From Enterobacteriaceae bacterium B14 (GTDB lineage Bacteria; Pseudomonadota; Gammaproteobacteria; Enterobacterales; Enterobacteriaceae), in the NCBI GenBank assembly GCA_000307305.1, contig DF158884.1:17520-81519 (forward strand): a stretch of 64,000 bases of DNA, read 5' to 3'. Shown piece after piece: positions 37,944 through 49,865 of the stretch. The notes beneath the pieces were generated by a model. The model saw only the letters and a list, made by a program, of their open reading frames with translations. It was not told where the DNA came from and did not search any database. Numbering within the stretch: position 1 is the first letter of the stretch; each line of letters begins with the position of its first letter. Made by a program: the position numbers and the translations under genes.

Positions 37944-38897
37944 AACGAGCATCAGAAATTGCGCCGAGGCTTCTCCGCAGATAGGGGCAATCGCGCAGGA
38001 CGCGCGATTGAGGTGGGCATGAGCCATGGATGGCGAATCCCGCCGACCCGCAATCGAAGGAGATGCCGAGGGAAGTTGCGAAGCAACCGCAATTTTGCGA
38101 CCAGAGAGCACTAAAACGGCAGGATCCCAAAGGGGGTCCGCACCCCCTTTGGTTGGGAGCGGGTACTAGTGCTATATGGAACCTCGAAAATCAACCCGCT
38201 ACCAAAACTGTCACCAAATCAAACAAACCCCACCAAAAAACATAAACATGCATTCATGCCCACAACCCCTAACGAGCATCAGAAATTGCGCCGAGGCTCC
38301 TCCGCAGATAGGGGCAATCGCGCAGGACGCGCGATTGAGGTGGGCATGAGCCATGGATGGCGAATCCCGCCGACCCGCAATCGAAGGAGATGCCGAGGGA
38401 AGTTGCGCAGCAACCGCAATTTTGCGACCAGAGAGCACTAAAACGGCAGGATCCCAAAGGGGGTCCGCACCCCCTTTGGTTGGGAGCGGGTGAAAGTGCT
38501 ATATGGAAGCTCGAAAGTCAACCCGCTACCAAAACCTTACACCACGCCGAGCAAATGCCACAAAAAACATAGGCATGCAATCACGCCCACATCACCCAAC
38601 GAGCATCAGAAATTGCGCCGAGGCTTCTCCGCAGATAGGGTCAATCGCGCAGGACGCCGATTGAGGTGGGCATGAGCCATGGATGGCGAATCCCGCCGAC
38701 CCGCAATCGAAGGAGATGCTGAGGGAAGTTGCGCAGCAACCGCAATTTCGCGTACAGAGAGCACTAAAACGGCAGGATCCCAAAGGGGATCCGCCCCCCC
38801 CTTTGGTTGGGAGCGGGTACTAGTGCTATATGGAACCTCGAAAATCAACCCGCTACCAAAACCTTTCACCTAATCCAACATATAGCCTACCGCGGAT
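37944..38897 (+). repeat. Tandem cluster of three 327-bp structured repeats
   Basis: Units begin with AACGAGCATCAGAAATTGCG at 37944, 38271 and 38598, so the period is exactly 327 bp twice. Each has a conserved core of about 270 bp and a more variable linker of about 57 bp containing ACATAxxCATGCAxTCA. Each core contains a 9-bp stem CAATCGCGC/GCGCGATTG, a GTTGC/GCAAC mini-stem, a 10-bp stem CCAAAGGGGG/CCCCCTTTGG and an AGCGGGT/ACCCGCT pair. Unit 3 has a damaged first stem. Short open frames occur on both strands but are not believable genes. The cluster ends at the ampH stop. Confidence 0.92.
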
Positions 38898-40030
38898 CAC
38901 CGCGCCAAATCACTAATCAACTGATTCACCCCATTACTCATCCCAGTAAACTTAGACTTAGCACTACGCGTCACCACCACAAAAACACCAATATTCTTCT
39001 CCGGCACCATCGCCATATACGTCATGAAACCGCCTCCGCCGCCCGTCTTCTGCAACATGCCTACTTGCCCGTTTCGCGGTTCCATATAAACCCATCCCAG
39101 CCCCAATCCATCAGCTTGGCCCGGGACATCCATACCTTTAACACCATTCAAATCACTACGCTGGAAATAGATTTTCAGCTCTTCCGCCATCGTCGGCGTT
39201 CTTCTGCCTTGCGCATCCGCAAGGAACTGCTGCATCCAGCGCTGAATATCCTGCGGCGTAGAGTAAACACCACCACTGCCTATCGCCGCCAAGCCATTCT
39301 TACAAGGGCCAGCCCCCGTGCCTATCATCAACCGAGCACACTGCTCCGCCGTCGGCGTATAAGTGGTGTCTAACATGCCTAAAGGCCCCGTGACTTTTTC
39401 ACGAAATAGCGTCGTATAAGGTTTTCCCGCCGCTTTAGATAATGCATCTGCCAGCAAGTCATAAGCCAAATTAGAGTAAGCCGCACTCTCTCCCGGTACC
39501 GTTGTCAGCTTTGTGCCCCCCAACCACTGCATACGTTCAGACTTCGTTGGCCACGTGAAAACCGTGGCTTTAGGTGGCCTGCCAGGCTGCTCACGCGGAA
39601 TGCCACTAGTGTGGGTTGCCAAGTGATAAAGGCGAATCGGGCTGCGAGGGGAAGCGTTAGGCACACGTACTGGGACATATTTCTGCAATGGGTCTATCAC
39701 CTGCAGGCGCCCTTCCTGAGCCATCTTAACCATCACTTCACTGGTCATAAGTTTGGTGATTGAAGCAATACGAATCAGCGAATCAGGGCGAGGGTGAATG
39801 TTATTGCCAGGCTTCGTCTCACCATAACTACGATTAACAACCTGATTGTTATCAATCACCACTAGCGCCATACCTGTTGCACCGCTATTCATGTAGATAT
39901 CCTCAGCGTACATATCCACCACGACTGAGGTTAAACGCATAATGTCTGATTCTGCATTTGCAGGCAGTGCCGCCGCCATGCTGATAGAAAAGAGGGAGAA
40001 TTTAAGTAATTTTAATAAGTTATTATTCAT
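38897..40030 (-). CDS. ampH: AmpH-like penicillin-binding protein / beta-lactamase-fold peptidase
   Basis: A 377-residue class C beta-lactamase-fold enzyme starting at ATG 40030; a TTG three codons upstream is less likely. It has a signal peptide (MNNNLLKLLKFSLFSISMAA up to ANA). The catalytic motifs are SITK (about residue 90), YSN in GESAAYSNLAYDLLADAL and KTG in MLQKTGGGGGFMTYMAMVPE. E. coli AmpH is a periplasmic D,D-carboxypeptidase/endopeptidase in peptidoglycan turnover, and long blocks such as SGATGMALVVID match it. It is flanked downstream by the repeat cluster and upstream by a 390-bp gap. Confidence 0.93.
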   Translation of the reverse strand: MNNNLLKLLKFSLFSISMAAALPANAESDIMRLTSVVVDMYAEDIYMNSGATGMALVVIDNNQVVNRSYGETKPGNNIHPRPDSLIRIASITKLMTSEVMVKMAQEGRLQVIDPLQKYVPVRVPNASPRSPIRLYHLATHTSGIPREQPGRPPKATVFTWPTKSERMQWLGGTKLTTVPGESAAYSNLAYDLLADALSKAAGKPYTTLFREKVTGPLGMLDTTYTPTAEQCARLMIGTGAGPCKNGLAAIGSGGVYSTPQDIQRWMQQFLADAQGRRTPTMAEELKIYFQRSDLNGVKGMDVPGQADGLGLGWVYMEPRNGQVGMLQKTGGGGGFMTYMAMVPEKNIGVFVVVTRSAKSKFTGMSNGVNQLISDLAR

Positions 40031-40420
40031 GTTTCTCAAGGATCATTCGGTGAAGCGCTCAGCTTCACTCTGTGTTAAGTTTCCGGCTCCAGATCTGCTA
40101 GCCGTGCTATTTGTCTTCCCTGCGATGCCTTATTAATTTGCAAAGCAGCCAATAGAAAACCCGTTATTAAAAAACGAGCTCCGGAAAAAGGTGATGAATA
40201 CGTGCTTATAAACCAGCCAACAATACCCTACAGGAAACAGGGGAATTAACGTCGTTATGCAAAAAAGAGATATCTAATTGTATTTATTGTGTTTAATGGC
40301 TCTATCTATATCACTTTCAACGACACAACAACGCTTCGCAAAATGCGCTTAATTTAGTAGATTGCATCTTAATTAATAAGTTCGTTTATTTTTAAACTCA
40401 TTTAAGAATATGCAAAGCCA
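40031..40420. other. Gap between ampH and the iron exporter gene
   Basis: A 390-bp AT-rich stretch upstream of ampH and downstream of the exporter gene. It must hold the ampH promoter. Open frames are short and unremarkable; no repeat, RNA gene or operator was recognised. Confidence 0.4.
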
Positions 40421-41377
40421 TCAGGCACTCCCTATTAATAGCCCTGTTGCAAAGACCAACATTCCCCCAACAACCACCTGAAATGCCGCAGTAAAAAGAG
40501 GGGTATCCATATAGCGATTTCTTATCCACGCTATTACACCCAGTTCAAGTACAACGACGATGCAAGAAACAGTGATTGCCGTCCAAAAATCAGCGATTAA
40601 AAAAGGCAGTGTGTGCCCTAACCCACCGAGTGTCGTCATGACCCCACAAGCACCGCCACGTAGCCAAGGGCTACCACGGCCTGTTAACGATCCGTTATCA
40701 GAAACCGCTTCGGCAAAGGCCATTGATATGCCAGCACCTACAGAGGCTGCCAAACCGACCAAAAACGCTTGCCAGCTATCCTGTGTCGCCAATGCCGCAG
40801 CAAAAACTGGCGCTAGCGTAGAGACAGAGCCATCCATCAACCCCGCTAACGCTGGCTGGATTATCTGCAAAACAAACAGTTTTCTGCCCGTCTCATTCTC
40901 TTTTTTCTCTATATCCGGCGTGACATATTTTTTCTCTAGCTGCTCGGCTCGCCTTTCGTGGCGCTGCTCTTCAGCGGCTAAATCGCCCAAGAGCTGCCTA
41001 ATCGCCGTATCCGTGCTTAATGTGGCAGCCTTCGCATAGAAGCGCTGCGATTCTGCTTCCATGATTTCAGACTGTACGCGAACTTTATCAATGTTAAGAG
41101 GCAGAGAAAGCCAGACAGGTTTACGCTGAATAAAGCCTTTCACATCCTGCCGCCGGATCAGTGGAAGATGGCGGCCAAACTTTGTTTGGTACAGCATGAG
41201 CAAGCGGTGTCTATGGCTATTTTCTTCTTCTGCCATCGATTCAAATACTTTTGCCGAGCTTGGGTAACTCTCTCTTAGCCCTTCTGCAAAATCGTTATAG
41301 ATGCGGTTATCTTCTTCTTCCAACGAGACAGCTAGCGCTAGAATCTCCTGTTCAGAAAGGTCTGAGAAGTTTTTCAT
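40421..41377 (-). CDS. mbfA: Ferritin-like/VIT1 membrane iron exporter (MbfA-like)
   Basis: A 318-residue two-part protein. Residues 1-150 are a rubrerythrin/ferritin-like domain with Glu/His iron ligands visible as SLEEEDNRIYNDF, MAEEENSHRHRLL, EIMEAESQRFYAK and LAAEEQRHERRAEQ. Residues 165-318 form a CCC1/VIT1 membrane domain (QPALAGLMDGSVSTLAPVFA, ASVGAGISMAFAEAVSDNGS, with four to five helices). The layout matches MbfA of alphaproteobacteria, which exports iron and protects against peroxide. It is divergent from fadH, with 253 bp between the two starts. Role is from family knowledge; the symbol is by similarity. Confidence 0.85.
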   Translation of the reverse strand: MKNFSDLSEQEILALAVSLEEEDNRIYNDFAEGLRESYPSSAKVFESMAEEENSHRHRLLMLYQTKFGRHLPLIRRQDVKGFIQRKPVWLSLPLNIDKVRVQSEIMEAESQRFYAKAATLSTDTAIRQLLGDLAAEEQRHERRAEQLEKKYVTPDIEKKENETGRKLFVLQIIQPALAGLMDGSVSTLAPVFAAALATQDSWQAFLVGLAASVGAGISMAFAEAVSDNGSLTGRGSPWLRGGACGVMTTLGGLGHTLPFLIADFWTAITVSCIVVVLELGVIAWIRNRYMDTPLFTAAFQVVVGGMLVFATGLLIGSA

Positions 41378-41603
41378 GCTCGATTCACCCCATTTTCAGG
41401 TGCATATTCAATATGCGATAGTGCAAGCATACTCCTCTGAGAATAATCATGACAGCGATCACATTAAGGAGATCGTCGCTTCTCATATCAGGAACCAGAG
41501 ACTAGATTTAATGAAATACTCATCAGACCACTTATAATACTAACAATTAACTCTATAACTTTATTGAACATTTTTTTATTACAGCAATGGCTGCCATGTT
41601 TAG

Positions 41604-43652
<2,049 letters not shown>

Positions 43653-43686
43653 CGGGGACGATAGAGGTTATAAAGTGATATTCTTT

Positions 43687-43716
43687 TAGATACACCACCC
43701 GTGAGTGGTGCATCTA
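43687..43716. terminator. Hairpin between convergent fadH and rlmG
   Basis: TAGATACACCAC (43687-43698) and GTGGTGCATCTA (43705-43716) form a 12-bp stem with one mismatch and a 6-nt loop between the two stops. T-runs are weak on both sides. A bidirectional terminator is likely. Confidence 0.65.
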
Positions 43717-43734
43717 ACCCCGTTAATGGGCTAC

Positions 43735-44865
43735 TTAGCTTTTCTTGATCGTCTTCAGTATCACAAACTTTTTATTCGATGCCACCAGCGTACAGTTGCC
43801 GAACAAACGCTTTAACTTCTGGTGATAACCTAGATGGCGATTGCCGACGATCCACAACTCGCCGCCTTCCATCAAGCAACGGCGTGCATCAATAAACATC
43901 TGCCATGCAATCTCATCGGTGATAGAACTCAGTTGGTGGAACGGTGGATTACATAACACTGCGCGTAGCGAACCGCGCTCCACACCTGCCAAGCCGTTAT
44001 TCACATCGAAAGAACAGCGTTCGATATCATCAGGGCGATTAATCTCTACGTTCATTTGGCTAGAAGCAACCGCCATGTAGGATTCATCGACAAATAGCAT
44101 GCTGGCGTCTGGGTTTTTCTCTAACGCGCGCAAACCAATAACGCCATTGCCACAGCCTAAATCGGCTATCGGCCCCTCGAGGTCTTTAGGCAGATGCTTG
44201 AGGAAGAGGCGAGCGCCAATATCCAAGCCAGTGCGAGAAAACACGTTGGCGTGATTATGAATCTGATATTTCGTGCCATCGAGCGACCATGCTAGCGTCT
44301 CTTGTGCTTCGCTCGGCTTCACATCCGCCAGCGTTGCGTAAATCAAACGCGCTTTTTTCCACGCCAAGCTGGTGGTAGTTGGCCCTAAGATTTTTTCAAA
44401 CAACTGTAACGTTGAAGTGTGAATATCCTTCGCTTTAGCTGAGGCGATAATGACCGTATCCGGCGTTGCCACTTCGCGTAGTTTGCGAAGTTGCTGCTCC
44501 AGCAGAGACATGGTGCGAGGGATCTTGATCAGCACAATGCCCGGAGCATCAGGCCACGGAGAGAGAGAATCTTGTAGTGTTATCCCCTCTTCATTTAACC
44601 CGTTAAGTTTCAGGTTGTGCCACGTGGCAAGCTGGCTAAGATAGGAATCGCTGATGCTCACTGGGTGATGATCGCTAAGCGCACAGGCCAGCGTACCAAA
44701 GCTGTCATTCAACAGTAATAGTGGGCGGCCGTTTAGCTGGCTCATATCGGCATTTTGCAGAAGATATTCATCTGCCGCATCCCATGCTTGCAAGGCCGAA
44801 GCCGCGTTTTGCTGTGGGTAGCGTTCTAGCCGAAGGTTCAGCTCACCGAGTTCAAATTGGCTCAT
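43735..44865 (-). CDS. rlmG: 23S rRNA m2G1835 methyltransferase RlmG
   Basis: A 376-residue methyltransferase starting at ATG 44865 after GGAGG. The N-terminal pseudo-catalytic domain contains [15 protein letters not shown] and [15 protein letters not shown]. The C-terminal Rossmann domain contains [18 protein letters not shown] for SAM and [10 protein letters not shown], the NPPF catalytic motif of N2-guanine methylases. It modifies G1835 in 23S rRNA. The gene is convergent with fadH and divergent from ygjP, as in E. coli. Confidence 0.96.
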   Translation of the reverse strand: MSQFELGELNLRLERYPQQNAASALQAWDAADEYLLQNADMSQLNGRPLLLLNDSFGTLACALSDHHPVSISDSYLSQLATWHNLKLNGLNEEGITLQDSLSPWPDAPGIVLIKIPRTMSLLEQQLRKLREVATPDTVIIASAKAKDIHTSTLQLFEKILGPTTTSLAWKKARLIYATLADVKPSEAQETLAWSLDGTKYQIHNHANVFSRTGLDIGARLFLKHLPKDLEGPIADLGCGNGVIGLRALEKNPDASMLFVDESYMAVASSQMNVEINRPDDIERCSFDVNNGLAGVERGSLRAVLCNPPFHQLSSITDEIAWQMFIDARRCLMEGGELWIVGNRHLGYHQKLKRLFGNCTLVASNKKFVILKTIKKS

Positions 44866-45142
44866 CACCCCTCCAAAGGATAAAAAAGAGGGCCGTTATC
44901 CACTAAAACGCCCTTTCAGTAAAATGTTTTTTGCGATGTTTTTACACAGAGGCGCATTCTGCCGCTGAATTGATCATTTTGATACTGCTTTATACCCTAA
45001 ACGATGCAAGTGGCGTTTTGAGCAGCAGCTTGTAGTATGGCGGCAGTAGCGAAATCATCGAGCCGTAACAAGCCGAAGAGATACCACTGTTATGCGCGAA
45101 AGGTTAGGATATCAACATCTACATTAGGAATATGTAAAACCG

Positions 45143-45652
45143 ATGTCATCGCTCACTTATCTATCTAGCTACCCGCCCCACTTACAGGCTCAGGTGCAAC
45201 AGCTTATCCAACAGCAGAAGCTCGGGGAGATTTTGCTCAAGCGTTATCCTGAGACGCACAATCTGGCTACCGATAAGGCGCTCTACCAGTACACGACCGA
45301 CCTTAAAAATCAGTACCTACGTAACGCCCAGCCTATAAATAAAGTGAACTATGACAGCAAGATCCACGTCTTAAAACACGCACTTGGGTTGCATACTTCC
45401 ATCTCTCGGATACAGGGCGGCAAGCTAAAGGCGAAGGCTGAAATCAGAATCGCTTCCGTTTTTAAGACTACGCCAGAGGCATTTTTACGGATGATTGTTG
45501 TCCATGAATTAGCTCACCTGAAAGAGAAGAGCCACGACAAAGCATTTTATAGTCTGTGCTGCCATATGGAGCCGGAGTATCACCAGTTAGAGTTTGATAC
45601 CCGTCTCTATCTGACCCATCTTGAGTTATTCGGCCCGCTTTATACCGTTTGA
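45143..45652 (+). CDS. ygjP: YgjP-family metal-dependent protein (M48-like)
   Basis: A 169-residue protein with the zinc-peptidase-like motif HELAHLKEKSHDKAF near residue 127, giving HExxH and a third His. It begins SLTYLSSYPPHLQAQVQQL and contains KAKAEIRIASVFKTTPEAFL before the metal site. E. coli YgjP is about the same length. Its cellular role is not well defined. It is divergent from rlmG and 41 bp before ygjR, likely an operon. Confidence 0.92.
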   Translation: MSSLTYLSSYPPHLQAQVQQLIQQQKLGEILLKRYPETHNLATDKALYQYTTDLKNQYLRNAQPINKVNYDSKIHVLKHALGLHTSISRIQGGKLKAKAEIRIASVFKTTPEAFLRMIVVHELAHLKEKSHDKAFYSLCCHMEPEYHQLEFDTRLYLTHLELFGPLYTV

Positions 45653-45692
45653 TAGCGTTATCTCATCAACAGAGCATCAGTAGAGGTTAGAC

Positions 45693-46673
45693 ATGGTTCG
45701 TTTTGCTGTTATTGGCACCAACTTTATTACCGAACGTTTTATTGATGCGACACATCAAAGTGGAAATATGACACTAGGTGCCGTGTATTCACGCACGATG
45801 GAACAAGCTAAGGCATTCGGTAGTAAATATCAGGTCACTTACTGCTTTGATTCGCTTGAAGCGTTAGCAAAAACAAAAGATATCGACGCGGTGTATATCG
45901 CCAGCCCTAACTCTGTGCACTGCGAGCAAACGCTGTTTTTCCTGAACCACGGCAAACACGTTATCTGTGAAAAACCGCTGGCCTCAACATTAGCCGAAGC
46001 CGAAGCGATGATCGCCTGTGCCAAAAAGAACAAAGTGATTTTGTTCGAAGCATTTAAAACGGCTTATCTCCCCAATTTTATTCACACCCGCGAATGCCTG
46101 CCAATGCTGGGAAAAATTCGTAAAGCCTATCTGAGCTATTGCCAATACTCATCGCGCTACCAGCGCTATCTTGATGGTGAGAACCCAAATACGTTTAATC
46201 CTGAATTTTCAAACGGCTCTATCATGGATATCGGCTACTACTGCATCGCCAGTGCTATTGCTCTGTGGGGCGAGCCGAAAACAATACTCGCCAGCGCTAG
46301 CCTGCTTGCTTCCGGTGTCGATGGACACGGCAGCGTCATTCTTAATTATGGCGACTTTGATGCTGTTATCACTCATTCGAAAGTCTCTAACTCCCTGCTT
46401 CCCAGTGAAATTCAAGGTGAAGATGGCGTCTTAACGATTGAAGGGATGCCGCTATTTAGCAAAGTGATTTACACGCCGCGCGGTGGCGAGGCGCAAAATA
46501 TGACTCTGCAACAGGTGCAAAATGGCATGGTATATGAAGCCGATGCGTTTGTTCGGCTGATAGAGAAAGGGGTTGTCGAGCACTCTGGTTTAGCGCTATC
46601 TCGAAGCGTTGCTAAAGTGCTAACAGAAATCCGTCGCCAGACCGGTGTGCATTTCCCAGCGGATAAAGATTAA
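45693..46673 (+). CDS. ygjR: Gfo/Idh/MocA-family oxidoreductase YgjR
   Basis: A 326-residue NAD(P)-dependent oxidoreductase. The N-terminal Rossmann segment is FAVIGTNFITERFIDATHQS, followed by DIDAVYIASPNSVHCEQTLF and HVICEKPLASTLAEAEAM, the EKP motif of the family. SNGSIMDIGYYCIASAIALW near residue 170 supplies the Asp-x3-Tyr/His-like active site. Substrate unknown, probably a sugar or derivative. Order ygjP-ygjR matches E. coli except that ygjQ is missing. Confidence 0.92.
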   Translation: MVRFAVIGTNFITERFIDATHQSGNMTLGAVYSRTMEQAKAFGSKYQVTYCFDSLEALAKTKDIDAVYIASPNSVHCEQTLFFLNHGKHVICEKPLASTLAEAEAMIACAKKNKVILFEAFKTAYLPNFIHTRECLPMLGKIRKAYLSYCQYSSRYQRYLDGENPNTFNPEFSNGSIMDIGYYCIASAIALWGEPKTILASASLLASGVDGHGSVILNYGDFDAVITHSKVSNSLLPSEIQGEDGVLTIEGMPLFSKVIYTPRGGEAQNMTLQQVQNGMVYEADAFVRLIEKGVVEHSGLALSRSVAKVLTEIRRQTGVHFPADKD

Positions 46674-46675
46674 AT

Positions 46676-46708
46676 AAAAAAAACCTCTTGCTGCATCGCG
46701 GCAAGAGG
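46676..46708 (-). terminator. Rho-independent terminator of the cupin gene
   Basis: On the minus strand CCTCTTGC/GCAAGAGG (arms 46701-46708 and 46684-46691) is followed by eight T (46676-46683). It ends the cupin transcript and, read the other way, may also stop ygjR. Confidence 0.88.
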
Positions 46709-46733
46709 GAGAAATAGAAGAGAGAAAGAGAAC

Positions 46734-47135
46734 TTAATCTAGGGTCACTAAATCTTTTTCGCTCTCATCTGCAATAAAGATAGCAAGCAGTTTCGCTGGT
46801 TCTGTCTTGCTCGCATTATCGCTTTGTTTGTGGTGCGTTCCTGGTTTCTCTACCCAGCTTTCACCTGCTTTATAGGTGACTGCTTCGCCATCGTCTAATT
46901 TGCTAACAATCGCACCAGATAGAACATAGCCAACAACGAAAGCAGAGCCATGGCGATGAATGGGTGTTGTACCACCAGCAGGGTAATCCACCACCAGCGC
47001 CGTCACATTTTTACCCGGAATATTAGGAATTGGGTACTGGAAAGCCGGAGTAATGCTCTCTCTTGGGCCATGAGCAAATGCGTTAAACGTCATTGCAGAC
47101 AATATTGCGACCAAAGCTATTTTTTTACCAAACAT
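46734..47135 (-). CDS. Exported cupin-domain protein
   Basis: A 133-residue protein with an N-terminal signal peptide (FGKKIALVAILSAMTFNAFA). The cupin barrel shows PIHRHGSAFVVGYVLSG, the HxH metal site, and later KPGTHHKQSDNAS. A metal-bound periplasmic enzyme or binding protein is expected; substrate unknown. It lies 38 bp after an azoreductase gene on the same strand, so the two probably form an operon in electrophile or oxidative stress response. Confidence 0.85.
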   Translation of the reverse strand: MFGKKIALVAILSAMTFNAFAHGPRESITPAFQYPIPNIPGKNVTALVVDYPAGGTTPIHRHGSAFVVGYVLSGAIVSKLDDGEAVTYKAGESWVEKPGTHHKQSDNASKTEPAKLLAIFIADESEKDLVTLD

Positions 47136-47173
47136 GTCATTCTCCTTTTGATGAAATGGTTTTTAATTCAAGG

Positions 47174-47839
47174 TTATGCAAACTGATTTTCACGAACCTG
47201 TGCAAAGATTTCTGCCCATTGAGCAGCCACGTTATCTAAATCTTGATGTGCGCGTACCAATGCTGCCTCTCGTGATTCAACATCAGTAAATTGCAGCGGT
47301 TGAGCATCCACAAACAGCGGTTTGTCTACGCCGATAAAGGCAAATGAAGCTTTTAATACTGGCGTCATTGCATCCATATTCGCAAACGGGCTGCCTTCAC
47401 GCAGGTCTGCGCCACGGGTGGTAATGAATAGAACTTTTTTATCGCCTAAACGCCCTTCAGTTGTGCCATTTGGGAGTAAGTCATAGGTCACGTTGGTACG
47501 AGTAATCGTATCGATGAAGGTTTTAAACGTAGAAGGGATCGTCCAGTTATACATTGGCATTGCACATACCAAAGCATCCGCAGCAAGAATACGCTCACAC
47601 ATCGCATCGGATGGAGCCAACGTCTTTTTCATCTCATCGGTACGTTCGGCCTCTGGCGTATAAGTCGCATGGGCAAACTCTGCGCTAATGTGTGGCTGCA
47701 CATCTTCCGTGACATCTAAATAATCAATATCTACATCAACGCCTTGCGCTTTCAGTTGTTCAATAAAATAACGCCCTAATGCACGGGAATTAGACCACTG
47801 GTGAAATTTAGCGCTCGCGTCGATATGTAATAGTTTCAT
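47174..47839 (-). CDS. FMN-dependent NADH:azo/quinone reductase (AzoR-like)
   Basis: A 221-residue flavodoxin-fold protein. It starts MKLLHIDASAKFHQWSNSRA, the FMN phosphate loop region, and includes AMPMYNWTIPSTFKTFIDTI near residue 95 and FITTRGADLREGS near 142, both FMN-contact motifs of AzoR. It reduces quinones and azo compounds by two electrons with NADH. It is distinct enough from housekeeping AzoR that I give no symbol. A cupin gene follows and an Rrf2 regulator gene lies upstream. Confidence 0.88.
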   Translation of the reverse strand: MKLLHIDASAKFHQWSNSRALGRYFIEQLKAQGVDVDIDYLDVTEDVQPHISAEFAHATYTPEAERTDEMKKTLAPSDAMCERILAADALVCAMPMYNWTIPSTFKTFIDTITRTNVTYDLLPNGTTEGRLGDKKVLFITTRGADLREGSPFANMDAMTPVLKASFAFIGVDKPLFVDAQPLQFTDVESREAALVRAHQDLDNVAAQWAEIFAQVRENQFA

Positions 47840-48182
47840 ATTTGATTTCCTTAACGTGATTCCGCTGCCCTTTAAGCAACTTCTTCCATTAATTTAATAC
47901 GTTATGCTGTTTAAAACGCTATCTCTGTTTCCACTGATAGCGCCAGCACAACGGGCCAATTTGGGTTGATAATGTTCGCCCCACAACTACGACTCAACTT
48001 ATCGTAGTTTTAGATTAAACATTTTTTCGCGATGTGACAAGGATGTTTTATCGCTGTGAATAGAATAATTGGGTTCACTAAGCCAAATAGTGGCCTAATA
48101 GATTGATGTTTAAGTGAATATTTTATTTAAATGGCTCAACACCTAATAACCAGAGGTGTTGAGCTGAGAAAAGCAGAGAAAA
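47840..48182. promoter_or_regulatory. Azoreductase promoter region with inverted repeat
   Basis: A 343-bp gap between the Rrf2-type gene and the azoreductase gene. AACTACGA (47985-47992) and TCGTAGTT (48002-48009) form a perfect 8-bp dyad with 9 bp between the arms, about 150 bp upstream of the azoreductase start. It is a candidate regulator site. The rest is AT-rich without a gene. Confidence 0.5.
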
Positions 48183-48710
48183 TCAGGCTTTATCAGTACG
48201 GCGAGCACTTGGGCGCTCATCAAACCATTTGATGATTTGAGTGCCGTAGACAGGGGGGGCTTTCGTCACAACTTGTTGGGCGAGATCGAAGAGTGTGGTT
48301 TTAGCCAGAGATTGGCGCATCTGTTGTTCTGCTTCTATCATCACCGCATGAATGGAGCAAACCCCACTCGTTGCCCAATCAGGCGGTGTTTCGGAGCAAA
48401 AAATATCATTGCGAGCACGAATTTCTCGGCACTCAAACAGTGATTTTTGCCCATCAATAGCCAAAACGACATCGTGAACAGTGATCTGCTCCGGCGGACG
48501 TCCCAGCGTAAAACCCCCTTTGGCCCCTTCGGTTGCAATCACCAAACCGGGCTTATGCAACTTAGTAAATACTTTTGCTAAATACTCGGCAGGAACCCCC
48601 TGTAGCTTGGCGAGATCTCTCACGTTTGCTTCTGTTGTTCCGGGGTGTGGTTTACTTAAATAAAGTAAACAGTGTAGGGCGTACTCAACGCCAGTACTGA
48701 TAAATGACAC
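48183..48710 (-). CDS. Rrf2-family redox-type regulator
   Basis: A 175-residue Rrf2 protein. The winged helix contains VEYALHCLLYLSKP, then AEYLAKVFTKLHKPGLV and GAKGGFTLGRPPEQITVHDV. Three Cys follow: FECREIRARNDIFC at about residues 92-106 and SGVCSIH near 118, the spacing used by Rrf2 members to hold an Fe-S cluster or sense thiol stress. It probably regulates the azoreductase/cupin genes just downstream. The effector is unknown. Confidence 0.9.
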   Translation of the reverse strand: MSFISTGVEYALHCLLYLSKPHPGTTEANVRDLAKLQGVPAEYLAKVFTKLHKPGLVIATEGAKGGFTLGRPPEQITVHDVVLAIDGQKSLFECREIRARNDIFCSETPPDWATSGVCSIHAVMIEAEQQMRQSLAKTTLFDLAQQVVTKAPPVYGTQIIKWFDERPSARRTDKA

Positions 48711-48822
48711 GCTTAACTCCGATGATATAAATCCTAGTTAAGCGTAAAGGGTTTTATTTACGTAGGCAAGGAGCAGGCACTATTGGCCTGCATTTAGATA
48801 AATTGCGGGGAAAACTGACTAT

Positions 48823-49728
48823 CTAATGATTAATTTTTACTACTTTCGACTTCGGTTTTCTATTGCCTAAACTGATGGCAGCCAGTGCTAATACAATCAA
48901 CACAATACCCACGATTTCTGGCTGATTAGGCACTTCATTTAACAGCCACCACGAGAAAAACACCCCTAAAACCGGCACGGCTAATGTACTTAAGCTAGCG
49001 ATACCCGCAGGTAAGCTCTTTAAGACAAACATCCAAAGTACCCAAGCAAAAGCGGTCGCTAAAATAGAGGTATAACTGAGGGCAGCAAAGACATACGGCG
49101 ACCAGACAATCGGTTTCTCATGCACGCAGAGGGCGATAACAGAGAGTAGCAACGCCCCAAAAGCCATCTGCCACGCGGTCAGAGAGAGTAAATCGACTTG
49201 ATGCCGAGCATACATTCTCTTCGCCACCACTGTGCTTGCCCCCCAACTTACCCCAGAGAGCAACGCCAATAACGGCGCAGCGACAGAGCCGTGAAAATCC
49301 CAAGGCTGCAATACCAGAGTCAACCCAACGGCGGCAACAAGAATGGCGATATATTGCAGCTTACGCATCCGCTCACCAAGAAAGAGCGCCGCGAGAATGA
49401 TCACCCAAAACGGCATGGTATAAGTGATAATCGCCACCTTCCCCGCCCCACCAACGACCAGCGCCCACTGAGAAAAACCAACCATTCCCCCAGTTTGCAA
49501 AGCCCCGATGGCAAGCGCCGGCCACAGTGGAGGCATCCCAGATTTACGCCCCCGCAGCTTCAACACAATAAACAGCAAAATTGCGCCAAACACACTCCGC
49601 AGCGCGGAAAAATCAAACGCCCCGATATATTGCAAAACCGATTTCATCACTATCCAGCTATAGCTCCAGATAAGCGTAATCAGCAACAGCCCGAAAAGAG
49701 CCCATAAATTAGACTTTGAATTTAACAT
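48823..49728 (-). CDS. EamA-family (DMT) transporter
   Basis: A 301-residue protein with ten membrane segments in two EamA repeats. Repeat 1 begins [19 protein letters not shown]; repeat 2 has [20 protein letters not shown] near residue 160 and ends with [20 protein letters not shown]. Members export amino acids or metabolites; substrate unknown. It ends in a basic tail ([10 protein letters not shown]). A repeat cluster lies 137 bp upstream of its start. Confidence 0.9.
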   Translation of the reverse strand: MLNSKSNLWALFGLLLITLIWSYSWIVMKSVLQYIGAFDFSALRSVFGAILLFIVLKLRGRKSGMPPLWPALAIGALQTGGMVGFSQWALVVGGAGKVAIITYTMPFWVIILAALFLGERMRKLQYIAILVAAVGLTLVLQPWDFHGSVAAPLLALLSGVSWGASTVVAKRMYARHQVDLLSLTAWQMAFGALLLSVIALCVHEKPIVWSPYVFAALSYTSILATAFAWVLWMFVLKSLPAGIASLSTLAVPVLGVFFSWWLLNEVPNQPEIVGIVLIVLALAAISLGNRKPKSKVVKINH

Positions 49729-49865
49729 GACAAGAACACATCGAATGGCGAGAGGTTAACAGGCTAACCATATAACCCAAGAAGAGCAATATCCCATAGC
49801 ACGATAACCATTAACAAAATCGCCAAACCCCAAAAACAGAAGAACACAAAAAGCCAACACCCCCG

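Noticed and set aside
37846..38869. Several open frames of 60-94 codons with shared GFAIHGSCPPQS-like sequence on the minus strand
   Set aside because: They lie inside the repeat units, recur wherever the repeat does, lack ribosome sites and overlap frames on the other strand. The hairpin pattern fits structure, not coding.
38897..40030. Possible acquired class C beta-lactamase
   Set aside because: Sequence blocks match AmpH rather than AmpC, so a peptidoglycan hydrolase is the better call.
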